A DNA stretch of 64,000 bases from Apostichopus japonicus (Eukaryota > Echinodermata > Holothuroidea > Aspidochirotida > Stichopodidae), in the NCBI RefSeq assembly GCF_037975245.1, contig NC_092568.1, positions 24,845,501 through 24,909,500 of the forward strand, written 5' to 3'. Under the pieces are notes generated by a model, which saw only the letters and a program-made list of their open reading frames with translations, made no database searches and was not told the DNA's origin. Of this stretch, positions 46,001-54,489 are shown one piece after another. Both the position numbers and the translations under genes were made by a program. How positions within the stretch are numbered: the stretch's first letter is position 1; every line of letters begins with the position of its first letter.

Positions 46001-49000
46001 ATGACCAATGACCTTTTAGTACTCAATAAGACAGATCCACACACCAAGTATGAAGTTAATCCACTATTAAATTTTTCAGTTGCCGTGTTTACAAGCGAGT
46101 GTCACATACACATCATCACCATCGCATAGATTCTTTGCGCCTCCGGTGAGGAATAAAACACAATGACCATTCATCACAGTGATTCTCTATTCACCACAAT
46201 GATTCTCTATTCACCACAGTGATTCTCTATTCACCACAGTGATTCTCTATTCACCACAGTGATTCTCTATTCACCACAGTGATTCTCTATTCACCACAGT
46301 GATTCTCTATTCACCACAGTGATTCTCTATTCACCAAAGTGATTCTCTATTCACCACAGTGATTCTCTATTCACCAAAGTGATTCTCTATTCACCACAGT
46401 GATTCTCTATTCACCACAGTGATTCTCTATTCATCAAAGTGATTCTCTATTCACCACAGTGATTCTCTATTCACCAGTGATTCTCTATTCACCACAGTGA
46501 TTCTCTATTCACCAAAGTGATTCTCTATTCACCCCAGTGATTCTCTATTCACCACAGTGATTCTCTATTCACCAAAGTGATTCTCTATTCATCACAGTGA
46601 TTCTCTATTCACCACAGTGATTCTCTATTCACCACAGTGATTCTCTATTCACCAAAGTGATTCTCTATTCACCCCAGTGATTCTCTATTCACCACAGTGA
46701 TTCTCTATTCACCAAAGTGATTCTCTATTCACCACAGTGATTCTCTATTCACCAAAGTGATTCTCTATTCATCACAGTGATTCTCTATTCACCACAGTGA
46801 TTCTCTATTCACCACAGTGATTCTCTATTCACCCCAGTGATTCTCTATTCACCACAGTGATTCTCTATTCACCAAAGTGATTCTCTATTCACCACAGTGA
46901 TTCTCTATTCACCACAGTGATTCTCTATTCACCACAGTGATTCTCTATTCACCAAAGTGATTCTCTATTCACCCCAGTGATTCTCTATTCACCACAGTGA
47001 TTCTCTATTCACCAAAGTGATTCTCTATTCATCACAGTGATTCTCTATTCACCACAGTGATTCTCTATTCACCACAGTGATTCTCTATTCACCCCAGTGA
47101 TTCTCTATTCACCACAGTGATTCTCTATTCACCAAAGTGATTCTCTATTCACCACAGTGATTCTCTATTCACCACAGTGATTCTCTATTCACCAAAGTGA
47201 TTCTCTATTCACCACAGTGATTCTCTATTCAATACAATGATTCACTGCAATAACTTAGACAAGATATTTACTGACAATTTAATTGTTTAGTTAAATTATG
47301 TATCACACATTTAGTTAATGTTTGGAAAATAATTTTCCTAATTATAAATTTGTTTGAACTTTATACTGTAATGAAACTGAAACTGAACTGTCTATTTTAT
47401 GTCGCAGTTAAATGTTTTTACAACTCTTCTAATGAGCAGTGTGTCATTTCTAGAGCACAGTTCGAGTTTAAGAGAGTACTGTTTAAGATATAAATGGACC
47501 AATTGGTTGTAGGTCATGTTAATCTTCAAAATGGCATCCTACTTTGGTCATTTATTGTCAGAACCTTCAGTCTGTAATAGGTCAATCTGATATATTAAGA
47601 TGATACTTACCGATTGCTGGTACGTTGATGTGGAGTTCATGTAAAAGCCTCACGTATGTCTTGCCAAGGACGTAAACATTGACCTACATCATTAAATATA
47701 TCAATAAAGATGAAAAGTATTGCAAACAATTTCTCAGTTAAAAACATTTGTGCAGCCTGAGACATGAGACAACAGTCACAATGAGACCACCCCCTATTAA
47801 TCTTTGCAGTAACACAAATCAGTCCATAATTCCTAGAAAATTTGTCCAGTTATAGTTTAGGCTGAAAGTCCAAACTTGTTAGGATTGCAAGTGATGGATA
47901 TTCTTTGGAGCTGGGTTCAAATTTCCTTTGTGAATTTGGTCAGTATATTTTTACTTAACTCCAAAGTCCTACTCCAAACTAGATTGCAACTTTTCATAGT
48001 AAGACATTCTCATCAATTATTCCCTTAATGAAGGTTAATTATCATGTAGTTAATGGATTCCATCAGGTTGGCAACATTTTGTTGGCCAGACACTTTTGTC
48101 AAAATAGCTCTTTCTTCACATGTGAAATGTAAATTGGAAAAGCCACATATCAAGGTTTAACTTTCATTACATAATTAAAATGGAAACATGTTATGAAGTC
48201 CAGCTAATGCACTACAATCTTAGAGGAATTCTTCTAGAGAAGCTTGAAAAAAAAAAAATTGTCAATATTAACACAAAGATCTGCTTTAAAACTGCATTTT
48301 GCATCGTGTCTGCTACAGTCTGGTGGTGCCTCACTCCACAATTAAAGGTTAAGTACTTGAAAACACATTCTGTTACCTTGATCCAACAAATTTGATCTAG
48401 GAACAAATGAACTTCAAAGGTTTACAAATTAAAAAACCTTTCCATTAAACTTTGCAGGACAATTTTGTTTTCTCTAGTTAACTAAAATGGTTAATAACTT
48501 GTTACTAAGGGGCAGCTAGTTGAAAGTACATGCAGCAGATTACTTTCATAATATCCCTTTCAATTGTTACATTAATATATATCTGAAGAGTGTGTTCAAG
48601 GTGTAACCATATTTGGGAGCAACTCCCTGGCACTTTGAGACAACACAGAACTGCAGTAAATTGAATTATGTTCATCTCTTACCTGTAAAAGATCACTAAG
48701 GTCCAGTAGCATATCTACAATGAAAATGTTAAGGAACATTCAAAACACAAAAGTTGTTGAAAAGTTAAATTGAGAATGAAAGTATTAATCTGTTACAATA
48801 ACAAATGTTTAAACTAAAAGATTTCGTATTTTCGGAAATTGATCAGAGCTGATGTTCATGAGGTGGTGGCGATCAGATCATCCAAAACTGATAAAACTAA
48901 ATAAATGAAGATATTGAAGAGAAGAGGAAGGATTGTAAAAGCCTCTAAAATTTATCTTCTTGATATATTTCATTAAAGAATAAATATAATGCCAAATCTG

Positions 49001-52000
49001 TCAGATGGTCGTAAATTATGTAAATTATTGTACGTCTATTCCTGTGATTTCAAATTTCCAATCCCCTTGCCTGTAAATTATCTACTACAGAAACATGTAT
49101 GAGAAATTTCACACGCAGGTTGTTAGGTCTATTTTAATGACTAACTGTACATGTTTGAATCATGTAACACACCACAAGCAGCAGTATACTAATATAGTTC
49201 TAATGTATCTTGCCAATGGTCTTATCTCCAGCACGGTTAGTGCCTGTGACTATTATGAAGGGGAGTAGAATTGACAGTCCACATTAATTGACTGCTCAAT
49301 TAATTACCTATCACAACAACAAAACACTTTCTACTATAAATTTATAAGAAACATACAATTACTAAATTTTCGAACATGTGAAGTAGCTATGATAAATTTC
49401 TTCCCCAATATGCTGTGATGCCAAATTCATCAAAGGCCATGTAGAATGCATTACAGAAATCTTGCAATGTATCAAACACACCTGTTTTTCATCCAACAGA
49501 GACAGCAAAGGCATAGTTACCACATCTACTCAAACATCCAAGTGAAAACCTTGCAGGAGTCAATCACTTAAAGTGATTACGTGCGTTTCGAAAAACAAAA
49601 ATACATAAGATAATGTTTTGATCTTATGTTTTTCCTTATTTTTCAATGTACCACCGGTGTTATTCATGGATGAAATATGTCATTTGATTGGCTGACAATG
49701 ACAGTTGTTAAAACTAACAGAAACAGCGTAAAAATGGTAAAATTTTGAAAGCATTAAAATTTAAAATAAAAACATGCCTAAATGTGAGTTTAGTAATGAA
49801 TATGCAATGCTAAACAGTGAAGGTGTCACTGGTGTACTACACATGCATAATACCCAAGTTTTAGGTTTAGATTCCAAATAGAGTTAAAAGCCAACTGGCA
49901 TGAAGTTGTTATCAGGCTTCTCCCACATTCTTGGTCACTTAGCGTCCTAAAAATAACTGCCTCATGGCCTGTATGTATTTATTCAGCTCAACGGTCTGTC
50001 TGTACTGGTAATGCAATGATAAGGTAGGAGATGCATAATACACACTAATCCTGTTAGATAGTAGTAAGCTGTACAAATGATACCGGTTGTTTTCTTCTTG
50101 ACTCAATTCTTCCTCTGAGTTAGGCTATATGAACTATTTTCATATCACAGGGGTTTTGGAAGTGAGATTATTGCTGAATTGAATATACAATAAAGATGAC
50201 AAGTCAGTGTTCCTTCCACCAGCTTCATCGAACATTAGTTAAACCTAGAGCCAATTGTTACTGTTAGTAGGTCATAGTATCATATTACTAGCCTAGTGAG
50301 AGACCTACAGTAGTTATAATAAAGTTACGCTACTAGGCCTGGGAGAGGCCTGTAAGACAGAGATTGCGATGCTGATCGAAGGTCTGAGATACTATACGAG
50401 GTGTAGTATTATGTGTGATCATAGGCTAGGATTTGCACACTAGTCGCATTAATGATCAGCTGTTCTTCGAGCAAGGAGAGCTTTATTGGTACTGAATAAG
50501 CGATACAGTGAGTTCTCCCATTAGCTTGTTTAAATCAAGAGGCATTGCATAACAGCAAACATGAATGATATCTGTTTTCAGCGGATACAATTTTTTGATA
50601 CTTTGGATAATTAATTTCTTAATTAATGAAACATTTTTGCAAACTTAGCTAATAGTGAAACCTCATTTTTCATGGTTCGTCAGATAAGCAGCTTAAACGA
50701 AGTTCCACATTTTGAGAATGAACAAGTGAATGTTTAAATTTCGAAACGCTCGGAATCTCTTTAATACACCAAACTTACCATCCAGAAGACAAAACGGAAG
50801 TACATACCACATCGACAGGACAAACAAGAGGGGGGGGGGGGCGGGGGTAGGGAACACCATATATTGCACCTTCTAGTGGTACATCCCATGGCATATTTCC
50901 CACAAATGGAGCAGCAAAACTTATTCCTATATGAACACTTTCTGAATGTTTCTTGTGTGTGTTTGTTTGTTGTTTGGTGGTGGGGGTAGGTGTGGGAGGG
51001 AGGGGGAGTTGTTCATGATAAGCTTTGCTATAATGTCCCCACAATCTGCATGACAGTTAAAACCTCAATCATCATAATCAAAGGATACGAGGAGTACACT
51101 CAACCCTGCAGGCCAGATACAAGCAAGCAGCTACAATGTGGTCCGTCTTTCTCCCTCGCGTCAACTTCTTCTGTACTGCCATCTTGAAGAAATTATACGC
51201 AATCGCCAGACAGTGGTTGTTGAGGTTAAGCTGGTTACCGATGTGTGTGATTCTGTCCTTGCCTTAAAGTGAGAAAAAATCACAAGGATACAAGTTACTA
51301 TCATTCTGATGTTTACCTGTAGTTCCTTAACTGTAACAAAATCATCAAGTATTCGGTCTTTAAACCTGTTGAATTCAAGCTGCAATATATTGCTATATAA
51401 TACAACATGTGAATCTAGCAAAAAATGATAATGTTATAAACCAGCAAATGCTACTTGTCAAGTATATGCTAACAACAGCTTTAAATGTAAAGGTCAATCT
51501 AAAAACAAAGTTTTGAAACACAAGTAAATTTGGCAAAGAAGATTTTTTCATGCCTTCAGAGTTACATTTAACAAAGGAGGGTTTATAAAAATAGTATTAG
51601 TTTGTTAAATTGGCTTTCAAAATACAAGTGCACTCCTCTCCACCGTAACGTCATTAATTCATTGAGCTTGACCAAAACTGCCCATTTTTTAAATTAAATT
51701 CAGCCAATGTGAATCACTTATCTTGTTGCAGTTTGTGCAGAATTCTGCTGATTTCAAGGGAACATTTTTTGTTCACACTAAAAACAGACCTGCATTAAGG
51801 TAAAAATGTTGAAAAGAGAACATACCTCTCTGAAGAGTAATCATTCGTGATTCTTTTCCAACACCAGTCCTGAAATTGCCACCTAAACTACTTCCAGTCT
51901 TACCTATTGGAGTTTGGGGGGAAAAAGGTGAAAAACATTGCTTTGTTAATATCAAGACAACAATGAAGATGATGACACTGTACAACAACAAATAAATTCA

Positions 52001-52552
52001 TAAAACACAATTTTGCAGTATCTATAAACTCTCTCTTAACAGTGTTGCCTTGTAAAGATTGGCTTGACTTGGATTAACCAAAAGGTAGAAACTTGTTTAG
52101 TGATTTTCAGATCAATTTTGGAAATTCAGCAAACTTATTGAGCATTTGCTATAAAAGAACTGATAGTTATGCCAGATATTAAAGTTAATGCTTAGAGTTC
52201 AACAATTGCAATTTGTAGTTGCCAAAGTTACATACTGTATTTATAGACAGCAAATTTCAATTTTGAGGTTTCCGTCACAAACATAACCAGTTTTCCAAAA
52301 TGATAAAATTACATAACACTGACAAAACAAGAATCCTTTTCACAAATGATGAGACTATACTGTACCTTCTGAAGAAACAAATTGTCCAATGACAGATGTT
52401 CCACCAAGACTGTTTTCTTGGAAGTTGACTTCAGATACTATGAAGTTATCTTCAATGACTGAACCACAACTGACACAGACAGCATTACCCCTTGACTGGT
52501 CATTGTCAATGTCACTACCACCACAGTTGGGGCAAACAGTTGCTTTGGACAT
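24798..52552 (-). CDS. BRF1: BRF1, TFIIIB 90-kDa subunit of RNA polymerase III
   Basis: A nuclear factor that binds TBP and TFIIIC and recruits Pol III to tRNA, 5S and related genes. Fifteen coding exons join in phase to 2166 nt (721 aa; human is about 677). Domains in order: zinc ribbon (Cys7, Cys10, Cys26, Cys29); TFIIB-like B-linker and first cyclin fold (about 90-172, with [20 protein letters not shown]); second cyclin fold (about 187-263, with [18 protein letters not shown]); the [12 protein letters not shown] segment; an acidic, poorly conserved middle; and the BRF1 homology/TBP-binding region (about 485-591, with [24 protein letters not shown] and [15 protein letters not shown]). The acidic C-terminus is also typical. 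Intron 5 hosts BTBD6 on the opposite strand. At least one 5'-UTR intron is suggested, with an acceptor at about 52600. Confidence 0.97.
26088..26396 (-). CDS. BRF1: BRF1 coding exon 14
   Basis: 309 nt between TTTGCAG and GTGAGT. It encodes [29 protein letters not shown] and then a variable tail containing a 10-residue tandem duplication ([10 protein letters not shown] / [10 protein letters not shown]). Confidence 0.93.
26131..26190 (-). repeat. BRF1: 30-bp in-frame tandem duplication in BRF1 exon 14
   Basis: Two adjacent 30-bp units (26131-26160 and 26161-26190) differ at two positions. They duplicate ten residues without shifting the frame. The near-identity suggests a recent origin. Confidence 0.9.
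26943..27001 (-). CDS. BRF1: BRF1 coding exon 13
   Basis: 59 nt between a poly-T tract ending ACAG and GTAAAT. A charged Glu/Arg/Lys/Gln stretch ([19 protein letters not shown]) fits the REKEARIAKEKE helix. Confidence 0.85.
27582..27663 (-). CDS. BRF1: BRF1 coding exon 12
   Basis: 82 nt between TTGTATAG and GTGAGT. It encodes [20 protein letters not shown] and then EYYKQMK, matching the [20 protein letters not shown] segment that contacts TBP. Confidence 0.93.
28182..28255 (-). CDS. BRF1: BRF1 coding exon 11
   Basis: 74 nt between CTTTAG and GTATTG. It encodes [20 protein letters not shown], matching ELDLSGIDDLEID of human BRF1. Confidence 0.93.
29379..30501. mobile_element. Non-autonomous TIR element carrying 303-bp tandem repeats
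   Basis: The termini are perfect 11-bp inverted repeats: GATTCCTTGGC at 29379-29389 and GCCAAGGAATC at 30491-30501. Imperfect similarity extends outward. No transposase frame is present. Inside are a tRNA-like B-box fragment, 2.5 copies of a 303-bp tandem repeat, a (CA)n-rich run (about 30405-30462) and a CGCATAGATTC subterminal motif shared with the element at 45038-46154. No clear target duplication was found. Confidence 0.6.
29641..30401. repeat. 303-bp tandem repeat, about 2.5 units
   Basis: Units begin at 29641, 29944 and 30247 with TTTGTTGAAAATCACTCTAA or a one-base variant. They are nearly identical, differing at only a few positions. The two 79-residue frames at 29839 and 30142 are the same repeat frame and not genes. 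A weaker partial unit precedes the array (about 29520-29570). Confidence 0.95.
31286..31696 (-). CDS. BRF1: BRF1 coding exon 10 (acidic middle region)
   Basis: 411 nt between TTCGCAG and GTAAGT. A low-complexity Asp/Glu/Ser stretch is followed by [20 protein letters not shown], which corresponds to the SDSIRECI motif of human BRF1. Phase fits both neighbours. Confidence 0.9.
31697..32801. other. BRF1 intron 9
   Basis: It contains a 30-bp tandem duplication (about 31857-31916) and an interrupted (TCC)n tract (about 32267-32354). Arg-rich or Leu-rich frames across the tract are artefacts of the triplet repeat. Confidence 0.7.
32267..32354. repeat. (TCC)n microsatellite
   Basis: About 88 bp of TCC/CTC triplets with interruptions (TCTTCCCC, CCTACTCC) near the middle. 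Confidence 0.95.
32802..32910 (-). CDS. BRF1: BRF1 coding exon 9
   Basis: 109 nt between TCGTTCAG and GTAAAT. It encodes [19 protein letters not shown] and then [17 protein letters not shown]. It aligns with the LEQVLSKKLEEVEGEI region of human BRF1. Confidence 0.88.
33577..33703 (-). CDS. BRF1: BRF1 coding exon 8
   Basis: 127 nt between AATGAAG and GTAAAG. It encodes [19 protein letters not shown] and then [17 protein letters not shown], a strongly conserved post-cyclin segment. Confidence 0.94.
34475..34568 (-). CDS. BRF1: BRF1 coding exon 7
   Basis: 94 nt between ATTGTAG and GTAAGC. It encodes [16 protein letters not shown] and then [14 protein letters not shown], the end of the second cyclin fold. 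Confidence 0.94.
35796..35945 (-). CDS. BRF1: BRF1 coding exon 6 (second cyclin fold)
   Basis: 150 nt between TTGGCAG and GTGAGT. It encodes [20 protein letters not shown] and continues to [18 protein letters not shown]. It lies 11.7 kb downstream of exon 5, across the intron that holds BTBD6. Confidence 0.95.
36245..36410. mobile_element. Partial copy of the element at 45038
   Basis: Segments AACCAGAAAGTC, GTGAATCCTTGCCATA, TATCTGACTA and TTGTGGGCATCAACCA recur in the same order near 45012-45170 as variants. This is the left end of the same family, truncated on the right. Confidence 0.55.
36603..36641 (+). mobile_element. Hammerhead-like retroelement tail, copy C
   Basis: It reads GCCT-ATGAAGA-A, then GATCC-TGCTC-GGATC, then GAAACGTC-AGGC. 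Both stems are intact. The first base of the CUGANGA box is A. Downstream CCACTTATTTTCACACA resembles copies A and B. Confidence 0.5.
39112..39629 (+). CDS. BTBD6: BTBD6 coding exon 1
   Basis: 172 codons plus two bases. A variable polar N-terminus of about 90 residues is followed by [13 protein letters not shown] and most of the BTB domain. The donor is GTTTGT at 39630. The stretch beyond it (to 39705) is intronic read-through. Confidence 0.94.
39112..41343 (+). CDS. BTBD6: BTBD6-like BTB-BACK-PHR protein, nested in BRF1 intron 5
   Basis: Two coding exons (39112-39629 and 40311-41343, 1551 nt, 516 aa). The junction LLR|YLYSDE is in phase with GTTTGT and TTTCCAG borders. BTB domain at about 105-215 ([48 protein letters not shown]); BACK at about 220-320 ([27 protein letters not shown]); C-terminal PHR at about 365-516 ([31 protein letters not shown], ending [14 protein letters not shown] as in vertebrate BTBD6). 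Family members are cytoplasmic CUL3 adaptors; zebrafish Btbd6 controls Plzf in neurogenesis. BTBD3 is the main alternative name. An acceptor (exon edge 39072) 40 nt before the ATG implies an upstream 5'-UTR exon. Confidence 0.95.
40311..41343 (+). CDS. BTBD6: BTBD6 coding exon 2
   Basis: Follows TACTTTCCAG. It encodes the rest of the BTB domain, BACK and PHR, to TAG at 41341-41343. GC content and codon use are visibly higher than in the surrounding intron. Confidence 0.95.
41344..42730 (+). other. Probable BTBD6 3' UTR and flank
   Basis: AT-rich sequence without a supported ORF. AATAAA hexamers occur at about 41791 and further downstream, near 42637 and 42706, so the poly(A) site cannot be fixed from sequence alone. 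Confidence 0.4.
43540..44260. repeat. Tandem repeat of about 190 bp, nearly four units
   Basis: Units begin with TTTCAAATTTCCCC at about 43548, 43738, 43929 and 44135. They share GAGATAA, CAGTGAC, TGAATGACT, CGACTTCACCTTAAA and ACAACTCTGCCC. Divergence between units is moderate. Confidence 0.85.
45038..46154. mobile_element. Non-autonomous repeat element with imperfect inverted termini
   Basis: Left end GATTCCTTGCC (45038) pairs imperfectly with right end GGTGAGGAAT (46145-46154). The subterminal CGCATAGATTC at about 46121 is shared with the element at 29379-30501. The interior has three degenerate units of about 120 bp. They combine TTTCAGACTTTGACCTC or similar, TGACCTTTGACC, TCTTGTACTC and ATCTACATACCAAGTATG. 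No coding frame. Confidence 0.5.
46168..47240. repeat. 20-bp minisatellite, about 53 units
   Basis: The unit is GTGATTCTCTATTCACCACA, with variants CCACAG, CCAAAG, CCCCAG and TCACAG at the 3' part. One unit near 46476 has lost two bases. GTGA and TCAC inside the unit are complementary. It starts directly after the element ending at 46154. It is not coding (stops recur in every frame). Confidence 0.97.
47611..47683 (-). CDS. BRF1: BRF1 coding exon 5
   Basis: 73 nt between GATGTAG and GTAAGT. It encodes [20 protein letters not shown] and then VPAI, the end of the first cyclin fold. Confidence 0.94.
48683..48714 (-). CDS. BRF1: BRF1 coding exon 4 (32 nt)
   Basis: A microexon with a TTGTAG acceptor and GTAAGA donor. 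With the split His codon it encodes [11 protein letters not shown], as in human BRF1. Confidence 0.93.
51089..51262 (-). CDS. BRF1: BRF1 coding exon 3 (first cyclin fold)
   Basis: 174 nt. It encodes [20 protein letters not shown] and continues through [20 protein letters not shown] to RVECTP. The donor is GTATCC, a poor match to consensus, but phase and homology (next residues [11 protein letters not shown]) fix it. Confidence 0.93.
51826..51903 (-). CDS. BRF1: BRF1 coding exon 2
   Basis: 78 nt, AATAG acceptor and GTATGT donor. It encodes [20 protein letters not shown] and then ITLQR, matching the linker between zinc ribbon and cyclin fold in vertebrate BRF1. Confidence 0.95.
52366..52552 (-). 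CDS. BRF1: BRF1 coding exon 1 (zinc ribbon)
   Basis: ATG at 52552. It encodes CPNCGGSD, then [20 protein letters not shown], ending FVSSEG with a GTACAG donor, phase 1. A TTTTACAG acceptor 47 nt upstream of the ATG (exon edge 52599) implies a separate 5'-UTR exon. Confidence 0.96.
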
Positions 52553-53199
52553 GGCAAATATTCAAGGTAGAGGGTCTTCTGTACAGGCAATCTAGTTTAC
52601 TGTAAAAGAAAAATGGTCACAGGTCTTTTGAAGGGCTGGAAGGACAATCATGTGGCCTCTTCACGTATAAACAAAGTCCTTAAATAAACCAGACGCAATT
52701 ACTAGTTAAGCCTACCTATACTGAGACTTGGTCTGAACCAGCACTCCTATGAAATCATATGTCCTTGGTGCCTAATATGCAGTCATCAACTATGTTTACA
52801 GAATTTATTATTATTTCTATACTTGACTGTCAAAATGTGTTACCTACAGACTATACAGTATGCACATCTATAATTGACATAGTTTGATACAAATTTCATG
52901 AAATTCTGAGCAATTTTTATATAATTATCTTCAAACAAAAACTAATTGGCATTGTTTGGATACATGTTATGGCACAGTCTAATGAGTAGAATTCATCTGA
53001 AATTTACATGGTAGACCACTGAGGAGTTCTAAATATGGTCATATATGCTATCACACAAACAAATATATATGTCAAGAACGGTTACAGAAAGAATGACTTT
53101 GGAAAATTTCAGGCTTCTTTACAAAATTAATATAAACAAATCACAATAGGTCTGATGAAAGGGTCAGTGATGATAATAGTGATGATTAAGATCTAGGTT

Positions 53200-53514
53200 T
53201 ACAACAATTTGAAGCCATCTTTTGACTTTACTTTTGTGAAGAAACACATTGAGAGACTTTCTAGTACACATCAAGAATTTGAGACAAGGCTCCAAGACTA
53301 TTGTACTTGTACTTATTATGTGCCATTGTGTCCTTTTTCCAAATGGTGTCTCTGTCTGATGTACAACGTCTTGCACAATCACAAAAATTTTTTACTTTTA
53401 GCTTTTATGGGTTCCACCAATTTGCTTGGCTGGCAGATGAATAGGCAAGGGTTATCCCCTTTGCAGCTGGACGAATTTAAGCAATTTGAGTGTCACAGGA
53501 ATAAAATGGTCCCA
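53200..53514 (+). other. Unassigned open stretch
   Basis: A continuous frame containing KPSFDFTFVKKHIERLSS, then a Cys/Tyr-rich part that looks non-coding, then GLSPLQLDEFKQFECHRNK and TGA. A CTTTTAG acceptor-like site precedes the second part, and an AATAAA lies at its end. No homologue was recognised. Confidence 0.15.
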
Positions 53515-54129
53515 TGAAATGCTATGCAAGATGGGCAAATTGCTATAGGCAGGCTGTACAAGTGCAAAGTTTGTGTATAAAGGAACTATAGTATTTTATA
53601 AAAGCCAAAGTTAGGCGCCTTCAAACTGTCATGCAAATTTGAACACTAAACTATTCACTGTGTAGAATGCAGTCACTATTCTTCTAACTGCCAGCTAAAA
53701 AATACGACCGATTTCTTCTTCATGCGATGGTTGAAAAGGCAAACTAAACTTTTTGCAGTGACGCAGAGTAACATAGTTCTTGAGTTTGAATCTATTTTAG
53801 GTATGTGCTGATCAAATTGTGTTATTTTATAAGCTTTTAACACCCTCCCTCCCCCCAGTCATGCACATAGTTTTGGCATTTGGAAATCTTACTCCCTAAA
53901 AATAACCAAAATTACCTCAACATGATACCACTACTCTCTGGGACCTGACCTGTCTAAGCTTAGAGGCTCAGAGCATAGCATACAGCATCCAGAATCAATG
54001 GATGTATACTCACAGTTAGCATATCAACAAATGTTTCCATTTCGGGGTATGAAAGAACTTGACATGGTAGACATATTGTGGTCAAATTTTGCTCAAGTTT
54101 ATGTTGCGTAGGTACGGTACAATAAATAT

Positions 54130-54489
54130 TTTTAGATCATTACATTTCTGAGGAACTACACATATGAAAAACGCATACAGTTGAGTGATTTGGGTCTTTT
54201 GTTGATAGATATCGTTGATCATATCATTAAGTGCATCAATTATGAGCCTACCATGCTACATTTCCTTAGGATAAAAGACACTATCATTATCAGACTACAG
54301 ACTTCTGTACTTCGTGAAATAAAGCAAACCATACAACAAATTCAAGATCCTGAGCGTCTGGGTAAAACCAAAAAGTATGTCAGTACAGCATGTTTCGTAA
54401 CTCTTTATCTTAGGTACTACAGTAACATTAACGTAACATTCAGTCGTTTCCCCTTACTTATAGTACAATCAAGAGGAAATCAGACGTAA
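54130..54489 (+). other. Unassigned open stretch, possible single exon
   Basis: Open for about 115 codons without a good start codon. The part following a GCATACAG acceptor-like site reads LSDLGLLLIDIVDHIIKC and continues through RLQTSVLREIKQTIQQIQ to DPERLGKTKK, next to a GTATGT donor-like site (54377). The amphipathic helical character is protein-like, but neither partner exons nor a family were found. Confidence 0.25.

Larger units (their letters stand above)
35946..47610. other. BRF1 intron 5 (11.7 kb), host intron of BTBD6
   Basis: It contains, left to right, a partial repeat (about 36245-36410), hammerhead-like copy C (36603-36641), BTBD6 on the plus strand, a roughly 190-bp tandem array (about 43540-44260), a repeat element (45038-46154) and a 20-bp minisatellite (46168-47240). 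Confidence 0.85.
47684..52365. other. BRF1 introns 1-4
   Basis: Introns 47684-48682, 48715-51088, 51263-51825 and 51904-52365. Poly-G/C runs occur near 50829-50845 and 50980-51006. No other genes or elements were recognised. Confidence 0.6.

Noticed and set aside
46168-47240. CRISPR-like array
   Set aside because: Units are contiguous 20-bp repeats without spacers, in an animal genome intron; it is a minisatellite.
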